Below the pieces are notes generated by a model that worked only from the letters and a program-made list of their open reading frames with translations, had not been told where the DNA came from and made no database searches. Of a stretch of 28,462 nucleotides of DNA, positions 23,131 through 28,462 are shown one piece after another. Origin of the DNA: Candidatus Zixiibacteriota bacterium (lineage in GTDB: Bacteria > Zixibacteria > MSB-5A5 > GN15 > PGXB01); contig LS998015.1 in the NCBI GenBank assembly GCA_900498245.1, forward strand, positions 829,260 to 857,721, in the 5' to 3' direction. Both the position numbers and the translations under genes were made by a program. Position 1 is the first letter of the stretch; every line of letters starts with the position of its first letter.

Positions 23131-25794
23131 TTATTTAATAATTACCAGTTTTCCTTTCATGTTGGAGTTACGGACAAACCAGAGATAGGTCCCGGCCGAA
23201 ACCGAACGGCCGGATTGATTGGTGCCGTCCCAGGCCAATTCGTTACCATTGACATTGCTCCATTCCCGGATAGTCGAACCGGAGACGCTCATCAGGATCA
23301 AATCGGCGCCATCGGGCAAATCAGTAAAAGTCACGCCGGCCGCGACTGCTGGATTATAGGGATTGGGGTAGGCATGAGCGGTCGGCTGCACCGCAAAACT
23401 GGCGATTTTGCTATAGGGGAAGGTGTTCGCTTTGGCCCGCCAGTAATAAATCTGGTCGACCGCCAACCTCTCAGAAATTTTCCAGGAAGTAACCGCCCCC
23501 TCCCCCTGAGGGACAGGGGGAGAAAGGGCGATTATATCGATGAAGTAAGAATCGGCGGCCACTTCAAAAGAATAATAATTGGACGACAATGAGGTTACAT
23601 TCTGCACCACCAGCGTCGGATGGGAGGAACGCAGGAGTTCGCCCGGGGCCGGACTGACCGGCTGAGCCTGATATTCATCATCAGCCAGGACTCCTTCCTT
23701 GGCAGTGCATGACAATAAGTTTGAAATAGTTGAGGTATTCTCGGCATCGTCACAGGCCTTCATAGCCATATAGTACGATTGGCCCGGTGTCAGTCCGGAC
23801 ATGGTTATGGTCTGCAGGTTACCCGCGGCCAAAGGAGCGGGAAGATTGGCATAGGTCTGAGAACTGCTCCAATTGGCTTCGGTAATCTGCGACGTCCCGT
23901 ACTTTAATTGGTATGACGCGGCCAGACCGCTGTAACCATCGTCACCGGTCGCCGACCAGAAGAGTATGATTTCACCCGCGTTATTCCCCGGAATACCGCT
24001 CAGGTCCTGAATTGAGGCGGGCGGGATCTGGTCCAGGGTCGACTTACTGGGGATATTCGAGAGGCCGGACCAATTGGGCACCTCGTCGGCGGTCTTGATG
24101 GCAAAATAATAGAGGGTCCCGTTTTGAAGCCCCGTCACCGTGAAAGTCTCGGACAGGCCGGAACTTTTCGGCGACGGCTCCCCAGTGACCTGAGTGGCCG
24201 AATTCCAGTTGGCGGCGGTGATGAGCGCAGTGGAATAACGGATATCATAAGTGGTGGCGCGGCCGTTAAGACTATCGTCACCCGGAGCGGTCCAGGTCAG
24301 GACGATGGAGGTGTTGGTGGCATTCCCGGTCGCCAGGTTGGTGATGGCGGCCGGCGGGATACTCTCCGCCAGAGTTGTTTTGCTCGGGACATTGGATAAG
24401 GCCGACCAGTTGGGGACTTCATCGGCAGTCTTGATGGCAAAATAATAGGTTGTGCTGGGAGTCAAACCGGTCACAGTAAATGTCTCAGCACTGCCGGCCA
24501 CTCTGGGTGTCGGTTCACCCACTAACTGGGAGGCACCGCCGAAATTGGCCTCGGTAATTGCGGATGTCGAATAGCGAATATCATACTGTGTTGCTGTACC
24601 GGTACTGCCATCGTCCCCGGGGGCGGTCCAGTTGAGGATGACAGAGGTGGAAGTCGTTGTTCCGGTGCTCAAATTGGTGATCGCGGCGGGCGGATTCTGT
24701 TCGGCCGAGGTCGGGCGGCTGGCGATATTGGAAAGGCCAGACCAATTGGGGACTTCGTCGGCAGTCTTGATGGCAAAATAATAGACGGTGCTTGACTGCA
24801 GACCGGTAACGGAAAAGGTCTCGGTGGTGCCGGCGATCTGCGGTGACGGTTCGCCGGTGACCTGGGTGGCCGCATTCCAGTTGGCATCGGTTATGGTCGC
24901 CGTTGAATAACGGATATCGTACTGGGATGCCGTTCCCACGTCGCCGTCATCACCGGGAGCGCGCCAGTTGAGGGTCACGGACGAAGCGGTCGATGAAACC
25001 GCCGTCAGGGTGGCAATGGTCGACGGTGGAGTGGTTTCAACCGATGTGGCCTTGCTGACAACATTGGAAAGGGCCGACCAGTTGGGCGCCTCATCAGCCG
25101 TCTTGATCGCAAAGTAGTAGGTTATGTTCGGGTTTAAGCCGGTAACCGTGAAAGTTTCGGCGCTTCCGGCCGCTTTCGGCGCCGGTTCTCCGACCGCCTG
25201 GGTGGCACTGCCAAAATTGGCTTCGGTTATGGTCGCGGTGGAATATCGGATATCATAAGTGGCGGCCGTCCCGGTCAGACTGTCATCTCCCGGAGCGGTC
25301 CAATTCAGCACCACGGTGGATGATGTCGCCGCCCCGGCGCTTAAATTGGCTATTGCCGCGGGAGGCGTTATCTCGCTCGTGGTGGCTTTGGCCACTATGT
25401 TAGATAGAACGGACCAGTTGCCGACCTCATCGGCCGTCTTAATCGCAAAGTAATAATTCGTGCTCGGTGTCAGACCGGCCACGGTAAAGACTTCGTGCGT
25501 GCCGGCGGCGCCCGGAGTCGGCTCACCGGTTGCCTGGGTAGCGGAATTCCAGTTGGCGTCGGTGATCGCCGCGGTCGAATATCGTAAATCATATTGAGCG
25601 GCGGTTCCGACTGTACTGTCGTCACCCGGAGCGGTCCATGATAGCGCAATGGAATTCGGGCTGGCGGTTTCGGCCTCCAGACCCCCTTGCCCGGCCAGTA
25701 GATTAGTAGAAACGAGAGACCAACATAAAAACAGGCTCACGGCAATCAAACACTTCAAATTTCCCCGACCGCCGTGATTCAATAACCCCTGCAT
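23131..25794 (-). CDS. Exported fibronectin type III repeat protein with C-terminal sorting tail
   Basis: An 887-residue secreted or surface protein. After a signal peptide (about residues 12-35) come six fibronectin III modules. Their core W lies at 53, 165, 277, 389, 501 and 613, an exact 112-residue period. Modules share WTAPGDD, YDIRYST, ITxANW, GEPxP, ETFTVTGL, YYFAIKTADE and NWSxLSN; the sixth is more divergent. A further domain (about 701-800) resembles another beta-sandwich with a YYWRAKA strand. The last 80 residues (HAYPNPYNPAV... to GKLVIIK) are a FlgD/type IX-like tail, as in the cohesin-like protein at 15996. A strong AAGGAGGAG precedes the ATG. Adhesion or cell-surface structure is the likely role; no catalytic domain is visible. 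Confidence 0.9.
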   Translation of the reverse strand: MQGLLNHGGRGNLKCLIAVSLFLCWSLVSTNLLAGQGGLEAETASPNSIALSWTAPGDDSTVGTAAQYDLRYSTAAITDANWNSATQATGEPTPGAAGTHEVFTVAGLTPSTNYYFAIKTADEVGNWSVLSNIVAKATTSEITPPAAIANLSAGAATSSTVVLNWTAPGDDSLTGTAATYDIRYSTATITEANFGSATQAVGEPAPKAAGSAETFTVTGLNPNITYYFAIKTADEAPNWSALSNVVSKATSVETTPPSTIATLTAVSSTASSVTLNWRAPGDDGDVGTASQYDIRYSTATITDANWNAATQVTGEPSPQIAGTTETFSVTGLQSSTVYYFAIKTADEVPNWSGLSNIASRPTSAEQNPPAAITNLSTGTTTSTSVILNWTAPGDDGSTGTATQYDIRYSTSAITEANFGGASQLVGEPTPRVAGSAETFTVTGLTPSTTYYFAIKTADEVPNWSALSNVPSKTTLAESIPPAAITNLATGNATNTSIVLTWTAPGDDSLNGRATTYDIRYSTALITAANWNSATQVTGEPSPKSSGLSETFTVTGLQNGTLYYFAIKTADEVPNWSGLSNIPSKSTLDQIPPASIQDLSGIPGNNAGEIILFWSATGDDGYSGLAASYQLKYGTSQITEANWSSSQTYANLPAPLAAGNLQTITMSGLTPGQSYYMAMKACDDAENTSTISNLLSCTAKEGVLADDEYQAQPVSPAPGELLRSSHPTLVVQNVTSLSSNYYSFEVAADSYFIDIIALSPPVPQGEGAVTSWKISERLAVDQIYYWRAKANTFPYSKIASFAVQPTAHAYPNPYNPAVAAGVTFTDLPDGADLILMSVSGSTIREWSNVNGNELAWDGTNQSGRSVSAGTYLWFVRNSNMKGKLVIIK
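23671..25686 (-). repeat. Six tandem 336-bp units encoding fibronectin modules
   Basis: The coding region contains six units of 112 codons without any length change, judged from the spacing of the WTAPGDD-type motif. The internal units are closely similar in protein sequence and the last is the most divergent. This indicates duplication of a unit, probably with later homogenisation; unit edges are set arbitrarily relative to the motif. Confidence 0.8.
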
Positions 25795-25825
25795 AATATC
25801 TCCTCCTTACATTTCCAGCGCTGCG

Positions 25826-25854
25826 GTTATATTTAGCCGATGCCTAATATCCAA
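25826..25854 (-). promoter_or_regulatory. Possible promoter of the fibronectin-repeat gene
   Basis: On the minus strand TTGGAT (25854-25849), 17-bp spacer, TATAAC (25831-25826). A start near 25819 gives a leader of about 25 nt that contains the strong ribosome site. The -35 match is moderate. Confidence 0.35.
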
Positions 25855-25998
25855 AAAGTGTGCCCGATTAGGGGCAAAGCGGTAAAGGGCAATGCCGTTT
25901 GGAGTTGGCCACGATTCAGCGGTTTCCGCCGGGCAGGAAATACCAGAGAAAGAGCGCAAACTTAGTTCAGTGTTGAATCTTTAAACAAATTTTGCTTA

Positions 25999-26027
25999 TT
26001 TACATCGGGGACATGTCAAATTATAAA
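25999..26027 (+). promoter_or_regulatory. Promoter of mprF with palindrome in the spacer
   Basis: TTTACA (25999-26004), 17-bp spacer, TATAAA (26022-26027). The spacer contains the perfect palindrome GACATGTC (26010-26017), which could be an operator. The start near 26034 gives a leader of about 53 nt. Confidence 0.5.
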
Positions 26028-26086
26028 GTCCAAATCGTGAGCCCCGGTATTTTCTTATGATTTAAAGGAGATTTAGGTCTAAAAAT

Positions 26087-28462
26087 ATGAGCGGCAAAAG
26101 AGTCGAGATTCTCGGATCAGCGATCGGTATCATTTTCTTCACTGTGGCCCTGTTTGTCCTGAGGCATGCCCTTCGCGGGCATCATTATCATGACATCATG
26201 ATGCAACTGCGATCGATTCCGACGCCTCAAGTGGCCCTCGCATTTCTATTCACCCTGCTCAGTTATTGGGCGCTGACCCTGTATGACGTTTTGGCGCTTC
26301 GCTATATCAAACATCCCCTTTCTTATCCCAAGACGGCTTTCACTTCCTTTGTCACCTATTCCATCAGTCATAATCTCGGTTTTTCATTATTTACAGGTGG
26401 CTCGATTCGTCTGCGGCTCTATAGCGCCTGGGGATTATCGACCCTGGAGATTTCTTACGTTCTCACATTCGGCATCGTTACCTTCTGGCTGGGATACCTG
26501 ACCACCGGAGCGGTGGCCTTCTTAATCAACCCGCTGTCTCTTCCGGAGCAGATTAGGTTGCCCTTTGATAGCACCTTCCCGCTGGGGATATTGTTTCTTG
26601 TCGCGCTGATATTCTATATGTTCTGGATCTTTCAGGTGCGTCGCCCGCTGAAAATAAAAGGCTGGTCACTGGAGATTCCCCCGGCCTGGATGACCGGGTC
26701 GCAGGTGGCCGTGGCCGTCTTTGATTGGATGATGGCCGCGCTGGCGCTGTATGTTCTTCTTCCTCCGGAGTTGGGACTTTCCTATACTCATGTTCTGGGC
26801 ATATATCTGGTATCTCAATTCGCCGGACTGGCCAGTAATGTCCCTGGCGGGCTGGGAGTGTTCGAAACGGTATTTATACTTCTGGCCGGAATAAAATCCA
26901 CTACGGCCGCGCTGGTCGGGTCGCTTTTGGCCTATCGAATGGTTTATTACCTTCTTCCCCTTTTCGCCGCCGCGGTTTCGCTGGGATCATATGAATTTAT
27001 CAGGCGCAAAGAACATATCAAGCAACTGGCCATCGGGGTGACCCGCTGGGTTCCCAGTTTTATGCCGTACGTTCTATCGGTGACGGTTTTCATAAGCGGG
27101 ATCGTTCTTCTTATTTCCGGATCGACTCCGGCAGTGCCGATACGGATGGTCTGGCTGGAGAGATTTTTGCCTCTTCCGGTGGTGGAATTATCCCATTTTG
27201 TCGGGAGCATTCTGGGGCTGTGGCTATTGGTTTTGGCGCGAGGGCTTCAAAGGCGGATCGATGCCGCCTATCATTTGAGCCTTCTTCTTCTGGCGATCGG
27301 GATTGCGGTCTCATTACTTAAGGGTTTTGACTATGAAGAAGCCGCCATCCTATCAATAATGTTTCTGGCGCTGTTGCCGGCCAAATCATATTTCTACCGG
27401 AAATCGTCGCTGGTTTCACGTTATATGAGCCCCGGCTGGATCGCGGCGATTGTGGTATCGGTGGTGGCGACAATCTGGTTGTCTCTCTTTTCCTATAAGC
27501 ATGTCCTCTATCAGCACGAATTATGGTGGCACTTCAGTTTCGCCGCCGATGCCCCGCGCTCGCTTCGGGCCGCCGCCGGTGTCCTCGCCGGGGGCTTGAT
27601 CATCGCCCTGATATCACTCCTGCGCCCAGGCGTAAGGACACCGAATGTAGCCGTCGGCAAAGAACTCGATGATCTCGAGCCCATTGTCCGGTCTTCATCG
27701 ACAACTACTTCCTTTCTGGCTCTTCTGGGAGACAAGTCGATTATTTTCAGTTCCAGCCGAAATTCGTTCATTATGTACGGTGTTACAGGGAGAAGCTGGG
27801 TGGCGATGGGGGACCCGGTCGGCAAAGTGCACGAATGCCGGGAACTGGCTTGGGAGTATCATGAAATGTGCGACCGCAACGGCGGCTGGACCGCCTTTTA
27901 TCAAGTTCGGCCGGAAAATGCTTCCATATACCTTGATCTCGGCTTGAGTCTCCTTAAACTGGGGGAAGAAGCGCGGGTCCCGCTCGGCGATTTTTCGCTC
28001 GAGGGGCATATCAATAAACCGTTCCGCCACTGGCACCGCAAGCCGGAAAGCGAAGGATGTGCCTTTGAAATCGTTCCGGCTTCGCAAGTCGGCCTTATTC
28101 TACCCCGCTTGCGGGAAATCTCCGATACCTGGCTCTCTTTCAAAAACACCAGGGAGAAAAAATTCTCACTGGGATTCTTCCGGGAAGATTATCTGGTCCG
28201 TCAGCCTGTCGGCGTGGTGAAATTGAATGGCGATATTGTAGGGTTTGCCAATATTCTGGCCACCGACAACAAGGAGGAACTCTCCATCGACCTGATGCGC
28301 TATCTGCCTCAGGCCCCGTCCGGTGTCATGGATTATCTTTTTATTGAAATAATGCTTTGGGGACATAATGAAGGTTACAAATGGTTCAATCTCGGTATGG
28401 CGCCGTTATCGGGATTGGAGAGCCGCGCCGCGGCGCCATTCTGGAATCAATTGGCTTCGTTT
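26087..28462 (+). CDS. mprF: MprF: phosphatidylglycerol lysyltransferase/flippase, 3' end missing
   Basis: The frame is open from ATG at 26087 to the window edge (792 codons, no stop); full-length MprF is about 840-860 residues, so only the last part is missing. The first about 520 residues are a multi-helix membrane flippase with NLGFSLFTGGSIRLRLY (near 97-113) and SNVPGGLGVFE (near 247-257). From about 540 the cytosolic synthase domain follows, with FLALLGDKSIIFSSSRNSF, GRSWVAMGDPVG and, near 767, NLGMAPLSGLE. MprF transfers an aminoacyl group, usually Lys, from charged tRNA to phosphatidylglycerol and moves the product to the outer leaflet, lowering sensitivity to cationic peptides. The amino acid used here cannot be told. 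AGG nine nt upstream is a modest ribosome site; AAAGGAG lies further away. Confidence 0.93.
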   Translation, partial: MSGKRVEILGSAIGIIFFTVALFVLRHALRGHHYHDIMMQLRSIPTPQVALAFLFTLLSYWALTLYDVLALRYIKHPLSYPKTAFTSFVTYSISHNLGFSLFTGGSIRLRLYSAWGLSTLEISYVLTFGIVTFWLGYLTTGAVAFLINPLSLPEQIRLPFDSTFPLGILFLVALIFYMFWIFQVRRPLKIKGWSLEIPPAWMTGSQVAVAVFDWMMAALALYVLLPPELGLSYTHVLGIYLVSQFAGLASNVPGGLGVFETVFILLAGIKSTTAALVGSLLAYRMVYYLLPLFAAAVSLGSYEFIRRKEHIKQLAIGVTRWVPSFMPYVLSVTVFISGIVLLISGSTPAVPIRMVWLERFLPLPVVELSHFVGSILGLWLLVLARGLQRRIDAAYHLSLLLLAIGIAVSLLKGFDYEEAAILSIMFLALLPAKSYFYRKSSLVSRYMSPGWIAAIVVSVVATIWLSLFSYKHVLYQHELWWHFSFAADAPRSLRAAAGVLAGGLIIALISLLRPGVRTPNVAVGKELDDLEPIVRSSSTTTSFLALLGDKSIIFSSSRNSFIMYGVTGRSWVAMGDPVGKVHECRELAWEYHEMCDRNGGWTAFYQVRPENASIYLDLGLSLLKLGEEARVPLGDFSLEGHINKPFRHWHRKPESEGCAFEIVPASQVGLILPRLREISDTWLSFKNTREKKFSLGFFREDYLVRQPVGVVKLNGDIVGFANILATDNKEELSIDLMRYLPQAPSGVMDYLFIEIMLWGHNEGYKWFNLGMAPLSGLESRAAAPFWNQLASF

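Noticed and set aside
23671-25686. Regular repeats that might suggest a CRISPR-like array
   Set aside because: The period is 336 bp, the repeat is in frame and it encodes fibronectin modules.

Overview
The window looks like chromosomal DNA from an uncultivated Gram-negative bacterium of the FCB/Zixibacteria type. This is inferred from protein style, not from a marker gene. The clues are dockerin-like repeats with 'GDVNxNG' calcium loops, tandem fibronectin III modules with 'WTAPGDD' cores, FlgD/type IX-like C-terminal tails ('YPNPFN...', 'YPNPYN...') and a CxxCH multiheme cytochrome. No rRNA, tRNA, CRISPR array or transposase was seen.

Layout. (1) Positions 1-7194, minus strand: a type IV pilus/type II secretion-like assembly operon. 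In transcription order it has a PilB/GspE ATPase, PilC/GspF, three prepilins (the third a chimera with added beta domains), a PilM-PilN fusion and a PilO cut by the window edge. Genes overlap or lie within 80 nt of each other. A 370-nt leader precedes pilB, with a sigma-54-like promoter, hairpins, a possible small ORF and an intrinsic terminator. (2) 7763-11869, minus: a very large exported protein with BNR Asp-boxes, a parallel beta-helix and a dockerin. (3) 12279-15818, plus: a three-gene cluster with a CoA-binding protein, an exported metallophosphoesterase with a CBM9-like tail, and an Eis-like acetyltransferase. (4) 15996-19031, plus: an exported cohesin/dockerin-like protein with a sorting tail, then a predicted hexaheme cytochrome c. 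(5) 19064-23019, plus: a heterodimeric ABC exporter behind a leader that looks like a ribosome-mediated attenuator. (6) 23131-25794, minus: an exported protein with six fibronectin modules at an exact 112-residue period. (7) 26087 to the end, plus: MprF, cut by the window edge.

The window is largely devoted to the cell envelope: pilus assembly, surface or secreted repeat proteins, extracellular redox protein, a probable multidrug exporter and lipid aminoacylation. The most interesting signal is the leader at 19098-19308. It has a strong promoter, a 27-codon ORF and a terminator. A perfect 9-nt antiterminator strand coincides exactly with codons 19-21 of that ORF. This is the expected architecture of a drug- or stall-sensing attenuator controlling the ABC exporter pair. 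The pilus operon leader has a weaker version of the same layout. All identifications are by reading the sequence; no database search was run.
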